Below the pieces are notes generated by a model. That model worked only from the letters and a program-made list of their open reading frames with translations, was not told the origin of the DNA and ran no database searches. 64,000 nt of DNA from assembly GCA_025642075.2 (NCBI GenBank), contig JAODUO010000037.1, positions 1,334,646 to 1,398,645 on the forward strand, in the 5' to 3' direction. The position numbers and the translations under genes were made by a program. This document shows positions 20,420-33,453 of this stretch, in pieces. This DNA comes from Ridgeia piscesae. Taxonomy: Eukaryota; Annelida; Polychaeta; Sabellida; Siboglinidae. Position 1 is the first letter of the stretch; each line of letters opens with the position of its first letter.

Positions 20420-21110
20420 GAAGACGGATACCTAAACTATGACGACATGTAGCCGTAGTAGTTATGTCAAAGCCTGACCAATCTAATGATGACGCCAACA
20501 ACAATTATCCCCTACAAGATCCCGGTTAGACTCATAAATATATGGACCGATCGAGCCAATCATCGACCTGTAACTACGAGAAGAGCAAGCTGGCTTCAGA
20601 CACGGAACAAAGGAAACAGATCAAGTGACTCTTCTAACACAAGACATTGAAGACGCCTTCCAAGTCAACGGAAAAGCAGGTGCCGTATTCGTTTACTTGA
20701 TATGTGCTTATGACATGTGGCACCGAGACTCACGCACACCCTACCAGACAAACACAGGTTAGCTAGAGCATGCAAATGAACTCCAACCGAAGCTTTGAAC
20801 TGGCTTCCGAACGTTGTTCCACGACTCTTTAATATCAACATCTACGATCTGCCCGAAACAGCCTCAAATGAGTACGGAGGTGCGGACGACCTGGCCATGT
20901 TAATGAGGCACAAGCAATGATCACATCGTCTCACACGAGATATGAACATCCTCTCCGCACACCTGAAACAATTCTAACTGATACTCCAAGAGAAAAAAAC
21001 AGTTAGTGCCATTTTCCATAAACGTTAAATGAAGGTGTTTGTGAAAATAACACACGTCTCGACTGTCAAGTACCTCCTACACACTCAGGCATTAAACTAG
21101 GCTTGTCTCA
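20420..21110 (+). pseudogene. Degenerate LINE reverse transcriptase (jockey/CR1-type)
   Basis: Broken frames still show RT blocks: EEQAGFRHGT, then TLLTQDIEDAF, KAGAVFVYLICAYD (D-containing block A) and IYDLPETAS, followed by GGADDLAM, where the YADD catalytic box is expected. Multiple frameshifts and stops show it is dead. The block order and wording match the arthropod/mollusc 'mobile element jockey' type; the exact clade is uncertain. Confidence 0.75.
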
Positions 21111-21326
21111 CAGACAACGTCTTCCACAACAGAACCCCCAAATAGCCCACCCCAAGGTAGTTAGTTATTCCCAAGAGGAACCACGGAGAAATTAACTTCA
21201 ATTAATTCCTCAAAAAGTCTAAGGGATTTCTACTGCACCGTTGTGTCGTATGTATAATACAATTGTATATTAGCTGTCAAGACACAATGCTATTACAATT
21301 GTTCCTTAAGGCTTGTTCCTGACATA

Positions 21327-21675
21327 AATGTTTAATGGACATTTTTTATGAGGGCGCGACATCTTGCATTTCGTGCACACATTAATAAACGTCGTGCAAG
21401 GTTGTTTTAACTATTGTAACAGTCGTATACACACCTCATAAATACAATAGTACAATAGCGAGTAATATGTAGTGACGCAATCGTATTTTTTTCACAGAGT
21501 GAGTCACAAGACAGGTGTCTATAGCGACCATTACAATACAATACTATTGTATTTATGAGGTGTGATGCGACTGTTACAATAGTTAAAACCACCTCGCACG
21601 ACGTTTATTAATCTGAGCACAAAATGCAAGACGTGCTCCGTCGCGCCTCCATAGGAAAAATGTCCATAAAAACAT
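21327..21675. mobile_element. Foldback (long inverted repeat) MITE
   Basis: Two arms of about 140 bp. Left: ATGTTTAATGGACATTTTTT, GGGCGCGAC, CTTGCATT, ATTAATAAACGTCGTGC, TTAACTATTGTAACAGTCG, ACACCTCATAAATACAATAG. Right: the same blocks in reverse complement. They enclose a unique loop of roughly 80 bp. No coding content. The target-site duplication is not obvious. Confidence 0.8.
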
Positions 21676-22844
21676 CCCTTGATGGACGAATTTCATCTAT
21701 CTGGCCTAAGATTAAAATGTGTGAGGTTTTTCAAATACATTTCCATACACTGGTGATTTGTCCAAATTCGGATGACATTTTAATCACGCCTGCGGTAATA
21801 AACCATCAATCCCCATATGGCGGCTATCGTTCCTGTGCGACAAATGACTGGATTTTCTGCTTAAATACACGTCTACACCGTGTCTGAAATTCCCAAGTTG
21901 TGAGTTTCTCATGTATTTGATTTAGGACTAAATCTGGAGTAAGCCATAGCCCAATTCAGATATGTTATCACATTGATGGAATTATTGTAAGGTAAGTTCT
22001 ATTGCTCCTAAATCATTGGAAACAAAGCTGAGACGAGTAGGACAACATTTGGCCAATCTGAAAATCGATGAGTTTTAGTTAAAATTAGTTCAGGTGTGCG
22101 GAGAGGATGTTCACATCTAGTGTGAGACTATTATTCTCAACATGAGACCATTGCTAATAAGTGTACAAGTCGTTAACTGATGGATGGATGCGCCAAATAG
22201 TTTAAATTATTATCCTATTCGTTTTATCTCCGCTTTTAGTTGTAAGTTAATAATTTAATTACGAAATCCAAGAAGTACATAATTTGTCAACATGAATATA
22301 CAGTGTATACTAATCATCAGCAATGTCGGATAAGTTAATATCAACATAATTTATAAGAAATACGTCATCAATAGTATTTCCATTTAATGTAGATATTTAT
22401 ACAGAAACGCCACGCATTCATCACCACCAACAACAAAAACTTAAGCCTTATGGCGATGCCGCGGTGATTCATAATTTTATAAGTCTCTGCATCGATCAAT
22501 TTCAACGCCGCGAGAAGGTGTGAATCAGTATATTCGGTTAATTACCTAAGACAACCAATATAGGAGTTTAATAAATTTGAAACCGTTTCAAACACTACAT
22601 TTCTATTACTAATGTTACAGCGTAATACCTAAATCACTCAACATACATATCCAAATCAAAACCAGAAATAAAACAAACATTACAGCGGCATTACATAAAC
22701 GCAGGCGATTAAGTAATCGCTGGAGTGAACAAACGAGCACTTGTCTACACGACCAGTCAGTATTTGCCGAAGTCATCTTCCGAGTGAATTCCACGTACGA
22801 CGCACGGAGCCTAGGGTCTTCACTAGATTTGACCACTGTATGTC

Positions 22845-22848
<4 letters not shown>
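21676..22848. other. Intergenic, no feature seen
   Basis: AT-rich DNA with no convincing frame, RNA or repeat. Confidence 0.5.
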
Positions 22849-22941
<93 letters not shown>

Positions 22942-23021
22942 CGTGTGTGTGCGCGCGTGTGTGTGTGCGTGCGTGCCTGCGTGCATGTGTGTGCTTGCGT
23001 GCGTGTGCGTGCGTGCGTGTA
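22849..23021. repeat. GT microsatellite grading into GCGTGT
   Basis: About 45 GT dinucleotides, then GCGT/GTGC variants. Alternating purine-pyrimidine sequence. Confidence 0.97.
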
Positions 23022-24550
23022 ACTAAACGACTACTAGAAGGGTACCATCTGGCAGAGGATAGCGCAAGATAGGCAGATGTGGAAGCAACATGCTGAGGCC
23101 TTCGCCCAACCACGGGACACTGTGGCTGCTCAGTGATGATGATGATGATGTATGTAATTAAATAAATGAAATGCTAAAACATATATGCTATAAATAACTA
23201 ATCAATAACTAAATAAATAATAACAAAAGGATCCATTCTCTTATCTAATTTAACATAATGCTGTCTTCATTGATGGTTTCTTCGAACCCAAGGAATCTTA
23301 GGACGGTTTGTTATGAACATCACACATTACACATTCATGTTCCATTTATAGACTTACAACTTTGCTACCTGTACATAGAAGACTTACGGTTTATATATAA
23401 ACAATTATATTCTGAATAATAATCGGTCACTAGCCCACACACGAAGTAGCTCCTGTTAGTGACAAGTAGATGACAACGAATGTGTTATTTACAGGTTGAT
23501 CGATAAGTCATTGGCATGTCTAGTGCTTCCCACTCATGGAAATATTCTCGCTGATTTTCTGGTCAAATGCGTAATGTAATTTAGAATAATGTAAATAATT
23601 TATGGCGCATTACCGTTTGTGCGTGGTCTCCCTGATATTTACGATATATTTACGATACTGGTGCAACAAATGGCGGTTTAATCGGTACCCGTCGGAGCAT
23701 GTTACGACGCATCTCGTGCAAATGTTGGTCCGTTCAGTGCCTTTTATAACCAACGACGCAGTGAGTCGGCAGATATGCGGGCAGGAAGGAATAGGCGTTG
23801 AATAAAAGTCGCATTTGGAAAACATTATGAGGTAAATCGGATTAGCGAGTAATTTTGTAGCATTTAATCTGTGTTTGTGACGTCTCCAAGGAATTGCTGA
23901 ATCTAGGTTGACATTTGCGTGAGCGAAAACAACGACACTAAACACGAATGTTATTAATTATAAATACCAGCATCATATTTGTATGCGCTTGCGAAGTGGT
24001 CCTCCTTAAAAGTCGATGTTTGCTAACCTAGATTTTCAACATTGTTTTATTCATGTTCTATTTGTCTGGAAAACGAAGATTTTGGTGTTGTGCGGCCTCT
24101 TGAAATCCCTGGCGTCGAGAGTGAGGTTGCCATGATTCACGTAGTTATACTGTTGCTGAGCTAAGAATAGAGCCGTCTGCAAATTATAATATAATTTGTA
24201 AATTTAGAGCTAAAATTATATTATAATTTTAGCAAAAAATTTTTTCAAATGATTGCTATAATAAATCCAACAAGAACGTTTTTAACATTTATCATATATT
24301 ATCATTTTATATAATGCATGCGCGCGCACACAGTACTAATTCTTGCGCTTAGCCCACAATTAGGCTGTTTTTCGTGCAAGACCTACCGATTAAAGGCACA
24401 TGTTCAGTCAACTGTCTATTTACTTCAAATATGAAGTTTGTATAGAGGTGGTATTCGAAGTATGTATTGATCAATAGGCTGGTTGAACATTGTGTATCCG
24501 GCATTCTAATGAGAATAAGTTCTTTCTTGTCATTGTTTCCTGAGTGGATG
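23022..24550. other. Intergenic, short palindrome only
   Basis: No gene seen. A perfect 25-nt palindrome, GCTAAAATTATA-T-TATAATTTTAGC, is at 24209-24233, and a short GAT repeat is near 23138. Confidence 0.5.
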
Positions 24551-24556
24551 TTCGAC

Positions 24557-26611
24557 TATTGTTCTATGTTGTACAGGGGGTGAAGGTGTGTTCGTATATT
24601 GTTCTGTGTTGTACAGGGGGTGAAGGTGTGTTCGTATATTGTTCTGTGTTGTACAGGGGATGATGGTGTGTTCGTATATTGTTCCTGTTGTACAGGGGGT
24701 GAAGGTGTGTTCGTATATTGTTCTGTGTTGTACAGGGGGTGAAGGTGTGTTCGTATATTGTTCTGTGTTGTACAGGGGGTGAAGGTGTGTTCGTATATTG
24801 TTCTGTGTTGTACAGGGGATGATGGTCTGTTCGTATATTGTTCCCTGTTGTACAGGGGGTGAAGGTGTGTTCGTATATTGTTCTGTGTTGTACAGGGGGT
24901 GAAGGTGTGTTCGTATATTGTTCTGTGTTGTACAGGGGATGATGGTCTGTTCGTATATTGTTCCCTGTTGTACAGGGGGTGAAGGTGTGTTCGTATATTG
25001 TTCCCTGTTGTACAGGGGATGATGGTCTGTTCGTATATTGTTCTGTGTTGTACAGGGGGTGAAGGTGTGTTCGTATATTGTTCTGTGTTGTACAGGGGAT
25101 GATGGTCTGTTCGTATATTGTTCTGTGTTGTACAGGGGGTGAAGGTGTGTTCGTATATTGTTCTGTGTTGTACAGGGGATGATGGTCTGTTCGTATATTG
25201 TTCTGTGTTGTACAGGGGGTGAAGGTGTGTTCGTATATTGTTCCCTGTTGTACAGGGGGTGAAGGTGTGTTCGTATATTGTTCTGTGTTGTACAGGGGGT
25301 GAAGGTGTGTTCGTATATTGTTCCCTGTTGTACAGGGGGTGAAGGTGTGTTCGTATATTGTTCTGTGTTGTACAGGGGATGATGGTCTGTTCGTATATTG
25401 TTCCCTGTTGTACAGGGGGTGAAGGTGTGTTCGTATATTGTTCCCTGTTGTACAGGGGGTGAAGGTGTGTTCGTATATTGTTCTGTGTTGTACAGGGGGT
25501 GAAGGTGTGTTCGTATATTGTTCCCTGTTGTACAGGGGGTGAAGGTGTGTTCGTATATTGTTCCTGTTGTACAGGGGTGAAGGTGTGTTCGTATATTGTT
25601 CCTGTTGTACAGGGGGTGAGGTGTGTTCGTATATTGTTCTGTGTTGTACAGGGGGTGAAGGTGTGTTCGTATATTGTTCTGTGTTGTACAGGGGGTGAAG
25701 GTGTGTTCGTATATTGTTCTGTGTTGTACAGGGGGTGAAGGTGTGTTCGTATATTGTTCTGTGTTGTACAGGGGGTGAAGGTGTGTTCGTATATTGTTCC
25801 TGTTGTACAGGGGGTGAAGGTGTGTTCGTATATTGTTCTGTGTTGTACAGGGGGTGAAGGTGTGTTCGTATATTGTTCTGTGTTGTACAGGGGTGAAGGT
25901 GTGTTCGTATATTGTTCTGTGTTGTACAGGGGGTGAAGGTGTGTTCGTATATTGTTCTGTGTTGTACAGGGGGTGAAGGTGTGTTCGTATATTGTTCCGT
26001 GTTGTACAGGGGGTGAAGGTGTGTTCGTATATTGTTCTGTGTTGTACAGGGGGTGAAGGTGTGTTCGTATATTGTTCTGTGTTGTACAGGGGGTGAAGGT
26101 GTGTTCGTATATTGTTCTGTGTTGTACAGGGGATGAGGATGTGTTCGTATATTGTTATATGTCGTACAGGGGTGAATGTGTGTTCGTATATTGTTCTGTG
26201 TTGTACAGGGGGTGAAGGTGTGTTCGTATATTGTTCTGTGTTGTACAGGGGATGAGGATGTGTTCGTATATTGTTCTGTGTTGTACAGGGGATGAGGATG
26301 TGTTCGTATATTGTTCTATGTCGTACAGGGGTGAATGTGTGTTCGTATATTGTTCTGTGTTGTACAGGGGATGAGGATGTGTTCATATATTGTTTTGTGT
26401 TGTACAGGGGATGAGGATGTGTTCGTATATTGTTCTATGTCGTACAGGGGTGAAGGTGTGTTCGTATATTGTTCTGTGTTGTACAGGGGATGAGGATGTG
26501 TTCGTATATTGTTCCCTGTTGTACAAGGAGTGAGGGTATGTTCGTATATTGTTCCCTGTTGTATAGGGGATACGGATGATGAGGGGATGATGACTGTATG
26601 TTCGTATATTG
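24557..26611. repeat. 40-bp minisatellite (about 51 copies)
   Basis: Unit GTTCTGTGTTGTACAGGGGG / TGAAGGTGTGTTCGTATATT, 40 bp, with variants GTTCCCTGTT, GATGATGGTCTG and GATGAGGATGTG in mixed order. It decays towards 26611. The minus strand is open for 618 codons (24530-26386) because the unit has no stop in any of those frames. The resulting 40-residue repeat has no sign of being a protein. Confidence 0.96.
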
Positions 26612-27330
26612 CTGACTCACTCTATCAGTTCGTTCGTTCCATAGGACTCTGTCCACAGCCGTCTCTCCATCTCGTGTCCTCCCTCCACGTCCCTACTCGC
26701 ACAGTCCTCTCACCCCCAGAGTGACCTTCTTCCCTTCTTCTGTATCACTTGTGTTTGTAACCTTGGTGTTTTTGTGTTTCCGCTATCTTTGCCATTTTTC
26801 GAGCTGGCATCCTGTTCACGTGACCTGCCCACATCAACCGACTTCTCACCAAAGCTCCTGCTAAGCTGCTTTGGATACCAGTCCTTTAAATGACGCCAGG
26901 GATTGTTTCCGAACTATTCGCACAGAAAGTTCGTCAAATATTTTAAATGTATGGCAGTATGTCACGTTTGAGGCTTCGTGAATATAAACGCTTCTGTAGC
27001 TACTGACATTGAGTCTTTTTGAACGTACCATGTCGAAACGTAGTCGGAATATAATATGCCATCGGAATGTAATATGGCAACGCCCGACCAGACCGCGTCG
27101 CCCAGTTATATTACAAACTACGTCTGATTACAGTGTCACTACGAGTGTCAGCGGTGATGCCACAATATTAATTTGCTTCTAGGATAACTACGCACAATTC
27201 CGAGACCACTTGAGATAAGAAATTCGAAAAGAAAATAATTGTATTACACTGCATGCATACGATCCTAAACAACTAGTAAACTAGCTGATATATTCACACT
27301 TTTAACATATTATAAATAAGTGGAAAATAC

Positions 27331-27332
<2 letters not shown>
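26612..27332. other. Intergenic, no feature seen
   Basis: No supported gene or repeat. Confidence 0.5.

Positions 27333-27386
<54 letters not shown>
27333..27386. repeat. (AT)n microsatellite
   Basis: About 27 AT units. Confidence 0.97.
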
Positions 27387-27387
<1 letters not shown>

Positions 27388-27825
27388 CAGCGGTAGTTGA
27401 ATTACAGGTCCGACTGGCCTGTGACACACCAAGTCGTATGTCCTATGTCGCACAGTATGTACACGTTGAGGATCGTACAATAAAATGGAATTTGAAGAAG
27501 ACGGAGGCAAGACAGGCTTTACGTCTAGCCTCATGAAACAATATAGCAATGCTAGTCTTGTGTGCTGTACACATTACGCCGTGGCTCAGAATATTGACAC
27601 ACAATGAGCCAGCTATTAGAAAACTGTCAACAGTCCACACAAAATGACTCAGGACTTCGCGACATCATGCGAATATCAGGCACCAAGCAATCGCTACAAA
27701 GAACAACTGAGACCAGCTGTGCATATCAATATGAATGTCATACAAACGACAAAAAGATGGAGATGGATCTATGTCATGAAGAAAAAGTAGGTCAATGTAA
27801 CCATGGCAACCCCGAGAAAAACACC

Positions 27826-28243
27826 CCGACCGACCGACCGACCGACCGACCGACCGACCGACCGACCGACCGACCGACCGACCGACCGACCGACCGACCG
27901 ACCGACCGACCGACCGACCGACCGACCGACCGACCGACCGACCGACCGACCGACCGACCGACCGACCGACCGACCGACCGACCGACCGACCGACCGACCG
28001 ACCGACCGACCGACCGACCGACCGACCGACCGACCGACCGACCGACCGACCGACCGACCGACCGACCGACCGACCGACCGACCGGACCGACCGACCGACC
28101 GACCGACCGACCGACCGACCGACCGACCGACCGACCGACCGACCGACCGACCGACCGACCGACCGACCGACCGACCGACCGACCGACCGACCGACCGACC
28201 GACCGACCGACCGACCGACCGACCGACCGACCGACCGACCGAC
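27826..28243. repeat. (CCGA)n tetranucleotide array, about 104 units
   Basis: 418 bp of pure CCGA interrupted once by an extra G at about 28084. Every + frame reads PTDR, so the open frames here are artefacts. Confidence 0.98.
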
Positions 28244-29263
28244 AGGTACGACAGCTTAATGAGGTGTCAGTTCGATTCGGATACTTGACAATTTCCTTTC
28301 CTGTGCCTAATTGGGCAACAGCGACTTGACTTGCAGACTATTTTTGCAACTTAACAAGACGCGGCACATCCGGTGAGAGCGAAGACAAGACGACCGCTTT
28401 CAAGTTGAGTGTATCAGTGACAATGCACAGCTCCTGGAGGAACACGTGTTTGTGCATGTCTCAAACATTGTTGGTCACATTTAACAAAGCTAATTAAGGT
28501 ATCATGTTCAAGTGATATTTATGTTCACGTCACACGAAGCTGATTATAATGTCAAAAAAGGGTGAATTTAAGAACGGATAAATGTAATGATGACGTCGTC
28601 ATAATGCCATAAGTGACGACGAAGATGATGACGATTAAAGTATTACGACGATGATAACGAAGACACCATCATCATCCACCTCCACATCGAGATGTTATAT
28701 CAATGACATTCCGTCTGTTTTCACAGGAAATAAGTGGCTGTTTCGTTAAGACAACGAAGGTCTCGTCTTAGTGACGACGCTGGTGATAATAAGGGTCATC
28801 ATTATAACCGTGATGAGGACGGCGACAACAACATACTCTACCTCATCCTTATTCTCCTCATCCTCCTCGTGTTAAACATTGACACGCCACGTAGAGCTGA
28901 CACACTGTGGGTGTTTATTGGAGGGCCACTAGTTAAATATGTTTACCTAAACGTACTCTATAAATACAGTCATTTACACCGTTTCTTCCAAATTCGTAAT
29001 AGTATGGCGGTCACGTACCTGACTACTAACTTCGTATTTCATTCGCATCCATTGTTACAAGGTTCTGATTTGTTTGAATTGTATAGCATCTTTTATTCCT
29101 AAAACAATCATGTTTGTGGTTATATCCTGGCACATAACACATCTTCAAATCTACCCATCTTTGCTTCATTGATACTGGTTTGACATAGATCACTGTGAAA
29201 GTTAAATGGGCTGTGACACAATTAAGATTATTATAAAAATGGATACATGACAGCTGTGATGCT

Positions 29264-29267
<4 letters not shown>
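28244..29267. other. Intergenic, no feature seen
   Basis: A/T-rich with GAC/GAT-rich stretches at about 28560-28700. No supported gene. Confidence 0.5.

Positions 29268-29312
<45 letters not shown>
29268..29312. repeat. (TA)n microsatellite at the LINE 3' end
   Basis: About 22 TA units directly abutting the 3' tail of the minus-strand LINE copy. Confidence 0.97.
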
Positions 29313-29315
<3 letters not shown>

Positions 29316-30150
29316 TTCTTCTTCTTCTTTGCTGTCCATCGTGTCCGATGATGACATCAGTGTAGGGTTTCGTCCGTTACGTGCTTTGCTCGTTGGTGAG
29401 AGAATAGTCCAATTTGAGATTTAAAGCCTCTCCCGCAGTTGACACAGAAGATGACAGGGGCAGAAGCATCAGGAAGGCCATGGCGGAGATTGTGATCATG
29501 TTGGTATTTTTCTTCAATGTGGCTTTTTCCTTTGTGTATGGCCTGCCTCCACTGTTGTCGATCTTGTGCGAGGGTCTCCCAGTGGTCTACGCTGATGTGT
29601 GTAGCCTTTAGATGTCGTTTGACTACATCTTTGTATCGCAGCCGTTGTCCACCACGAAGACGTCTCCCTTTGGTTAATTCTCCATAGAATACAGCCTTTG
29701 GTAATCTGCTGTCATTCATACGGATGATATGTCCAGTCCGACGGAGTTGGGAAGCCGTTAGAGTGGTTTCTATGCAGGACATATTAGCCCGTCTCAAGAC
29801 TTAAACATTTGGAATGTGATATTTCCATGAGATCTGCAGGATTTGTCGTAGATGTCGGAGATGCACTTTGGAGAGTTTTCTAAAATGGCGACGATAGAGA
29901 GTGTATGTCTCTGCTGAGTACAGTAGTGTTGGAAGCACAACTGTCTTGTACACATTGCACTTTGTGCAGACTGAAATACCATGTTGTGACCATACACGCT
30001 TCCACAGTCTTCCAAAGGCCCAGAGGCAGCTTGAATACGGTTGTTAATTTCCACATGAATGGTGTTGGCAGATGCAACAGTGCTGCCCAGGTATGTGAAG
30101 TTCTTAATTGCTTTTAGTGGCGTGACATAGATTTCAAAATGTTGTTGTTG

Positions 30151-30152
<2 letters not shown>
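29313..30152 (-). pseudogene. 5'-truncated LINE fragment (same family as 37000-38692)
   Basis: Reading the minus strand, it contains the end of the RT (ASQLRRTGHIIRMNDSRLP, FYGELTKGRR) and the C-terminal zinc finger CVNCGRGFKSQIGLFSHQR..H (C-x2-C...H-x4-H), then a stop. Upstream parts are frameshifted near 29797. The element starts about 30152, so only the last ~840 bp remain. The 3' tail is AAGAAGAAGAA. It is nearly identical in wording to the plus-strand copy, and is flanked on both sides by (TA)n. Confidence 0.88.

Positions 30153-30199
<47 letters not shown>
30153..30199. repeat. (TA)n microsatellite at the LINE 5' truncation
   Basis: About 22 TA units immediately next to the truncated LINE end. 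Confidence 0.96.
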
Positions 30200-30201
<2 letters not shown>

Positions 30202-30397
30202 AATAATAAAAGAGAAATTAAATCCCTATTTCTATGTGGTATTTACTTAAGGTTAACACGTAAAACACGACTGAACGACGGACACCAGACAGGCTTAAGG
30301 GACAGGGTTACGGGACAGCATTTTGGACAGGCTTATGGGAGTAACCAATAGATGTATGTATTCCGGTTGCCTACACAAAGTTTCCTAGTAGAAAATA

Positions 30398-30401
<4 letters not shown>

Positions 30402-30482
<81 letters not shown>
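30402..30482. repeat. (TA)n microsatellite
   Basis: About 40 TA units. Confidence 0.97.
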
Positions 30483-30487
<5 letters not shown>

Positions 30488-30774
30488 GGTATGACATCGA
30501 ACAGTTTTTAAATTAAAGCAGACACTTAAGATGCGACACTGAGAGAATCTGCCACGGTTTCCTAGTTACAACCATCGGCAAACCTGGTACATGTATTGCA
30601 GGGCCTATGGTTTCACTAGCAAAAACATACACGAATACTGCGCAAGCGATAATTAATAACAGCATCGAAAAGTTTGATAAATAAACCGCTTAAACTTGAC
30701 ATCAAAGATAACTCCTAGACGAATATAAGATCAAAGATAACTCGCGATTATAAGATCAAAGATAACTGACAGGA

Positions 30775-30812
30775 ACCACGCATGCCCGGCGAGCACTAGC
30801 GGCATGCGTGGT
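30775..30812. repeat. Perfect hairpin, 12-bp arms
   Basis: ACCACGCATGCC at 30775-30786 and GGCATGCGTGGT at 30801-30812, with a 14-nt loop. Confidence 0.8.
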
Positions 30813-31011
30813 GTCACTAGTGAATCCATACGTTGCGGAGGGCAGTGCGATTGGCTCTAATTTAACAGCGCCGCGAGGTGGCAGCACTGTATGATACCCT
30901 CATTTATTATTATTATTATTATTAGTTTATGTTTTACAGCATTTCTAAAGCGCCGTATCTCGGGGACCAGCCCATTTATAGGCGCGTACAAACATTGTAT
31001 TATCTAACATG

Positions 31012-31012
<1 letters not shown>

Positions 31013-31077
<65 letters not shown>

Positions 31078-31098
31078 ATATATATATATATATATATA
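31013..31098. repeat. (TA)n microsatellite, one interruption
   Basis: TA units with one TTTG break near 31073. Confidence 0.97.
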
Positions 31099-33321
31099 AG
31101 TATGAAATCATATTGAAATTAAAAAAAGATTATATAATACGTAATTAATACCTACTTACATATTAAGGCAAGCACTAAAGAATATTATGGTATATTAAAA
31201 AGTAAAACATTATAATTATTATATCGTTAATATAATAATAATAATAATATATAATTAATAATAATACATTAAATAAATGTATTCATAAAATGCATTCTCA
31301 TAAAAACGGCTCCCGTCTAGATTACATGCACATTAGCATGGCGTTGAATTGGCCCGTATTGCAGAGCTCGTAGTTAGAGTAAGAACCAATGAGACTAGCG
31401 GGGGCAGCGTGTCAAGTGTTGCAACACAGAAAGAAAAGGCACCGTTGGTGGTTCACGACATCGTTAAAACCGGAGTCAATGTGGTGCGTAGGGCCTACAA
31501 TCATCTATTTCATAAATTACATGAGAAGTTCTTTTTTATGACGACATCTACTTAAAATATTGGTAGTTTCTGTGACGACATGTTTCAACCCTGGACAACA
31601 ATTATAGAATGATACTCCCTTCCCGCTAATACCGTTCTGAAAGTTTGGGAAACACGTCTGTAATGAATTTCCTGTCCGATTCGTGTGCGGACCCGGTTTG
31701 AATTGCTACATAGACCGATTCAGTTTGCCGTATCCGTATCCGCACCATAAACCGCAGCCGCAACCACATACGAACATATAGAATCATTCGTACACGTTCC
31801 CGCTTTTATGGGTGAAAACGGGCCTTACGAACGGTACTATCATTTGGAATACGAAAAACACGTTGACACGATAGGCTTGCGTCTACCCTCATGCTATTAT
31901 CACAACAATGCTATTGTTATTTGACAATTCTACGTTATCGTGACTGGGGCCTATCGGTGGCCACGGATGTCACCTTCTATCGATCCGACCTTTGAAGGGC
32001 GTAACTGTGAACACGCGTGAACGCACGTGCTTGATGCAGTTGTCGAGCGTTGAGCACTTCGGCGGACATTTCGGCATTGTTTTGTTAGTTAATAGGTCAT
32101 TACGGAAGGTTATCTAAGTTGCGAATGTACCAACTAAAATAGATAGTTTTATATGCGCGTATGGGTGTGTGTATATGCATGCGTGCGTGCGTGTGTGTGT
32201 GTGTGCGCGCGCGCATGTGTTCACCTACAAGTTGCTAAACTATTACTTACGTCATTTCCAAACCTTGCAATGCCGCAACACCGAACCTTTTCCCGGGGAG
32301 CAGAAGCCACCGTCACTTACATACAAAGGTTCCAACGGGCAGTGAACTGCGCTGCTCTGTCTGGTCGACTGGCCGAACTGCTGCGGACGACTACAGTGTG
32401 AGAGCCCGTCTCTCACCAGTTGACTGCCAGCTAGTTACGTCACGGCCACGAAAGACACGCCCCTGATCAATAGGGCCCGCCAGCGAAACAGTCAGCGCCA
32501 CGTATCGCCGTTATAAATCAACGCCGACGAGCCGTAGAATCTGAGATGCGTCCGTCAGTTACACCTTCGGCCGTACTGCATTGTGTACACTCTGAGAATT
32601 GATGTGCGGCCGTTAAGTTTTACGCAAAATGACATAAAATATAGTGCAGGTGAACCACTGAGTGGCAGGTAGAGAAGAAAGCGCGTGTAAATGATTGCGG
32701 CTGGTTCACCCGAGTACCCACTGAAGGCCACGTGTAACTGACGTCCACGCCGCGCTACGATAGGGCTCGGTGTGTAAGTGATCGCCTAATGAATCGAACT
32801 AATGCAGCCTCTATCCCTATTGATACCAGAACCGTGCTCTCTTGTTACCCGTCGCACGCAGTACATTGTACATTGTTGTATACATGTACACTGTTGTATA
32901 CATGTACACTGTTGATCAACGATGAACGTGAATGGGTTATGGTAAGGTCATCCGTCATTGATGATGACCACCACAATTCTAATAAAGGGATTGCTAGACA
33001 CAATAGGCCCAAGTACTCAGGTCGACATCCAACACAGACCACACAGCTCGGCATCTCTAGCTGCGTGTCGCTGCTCACGGATGACGTAGATAGGGCAGGG
33101 AACACACAGAAGCGCAACACTTAGTAAATGATCGTACTTGCTTTGTTTTTTACTTGATTTGTACCCTGCGTTTCTCTCTCCATAACATAGACTTGAATTG
33201 TGGAATGTGAAACAATATCCATACAAAGGTATAACCATACAATATACAGTAAACGTTATGGTGTAGTATATACGTCATACCAATGAACTTAGTAGCAATC
33301 TATATGACCGCTGCCGCCGAT

Positions 33322-33356
33322 GATGTTGCTGCTGCTGTTGCTGCTGCTGTTGCTGC

Positions 33357-33444
<88 letters not shown>

Positions 33445-33453
33445 ACTACTACT
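33322..33453. repeat. (GCT)n / (GTT)n trinucleotide repeat
   Basis: About 44 CTG-type units, pure GCT in the second half (33386-33444), mixed with GTT before that. A CAG/CTG-class repeat. The surrounding poly-Ala, poly-Ser and Leu frames are artefacts. Confidence 0.97.

Larger units (their letters stand above)
30200..33300. other. Intergenic, AT microsatellites and small repeats
   Basis: (TA)n at 30402-30482 and 31013-31098; three copies of ATAAGATCAAAGATAACT-like units at 30703-30772; a perfect 12-bp-arm hairpin at 30775-30812; GT/GC repeat at 32150-32216. The part at 32280-32780 is GC-richer, but I cannot support a gene there. Confidence 0.5.

Noticed and set aside
24530..26386. 618-codon frame as a possible repeat protein
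   Set aside because: 40-bp unit is not a multiple of 3, and all three frames read through; no start context or unique ends.
27604..28329. PTDR repeat protein of 241 codons
   Set aside because: The CCGA microsatellite reads PTDR in every frame; the flanks show no domain.
32505..32530. TATAAA near 32512 in a GC-richer stretch as a core promoter
   Set aside because: No supported coding frame or exon follows on either strand.
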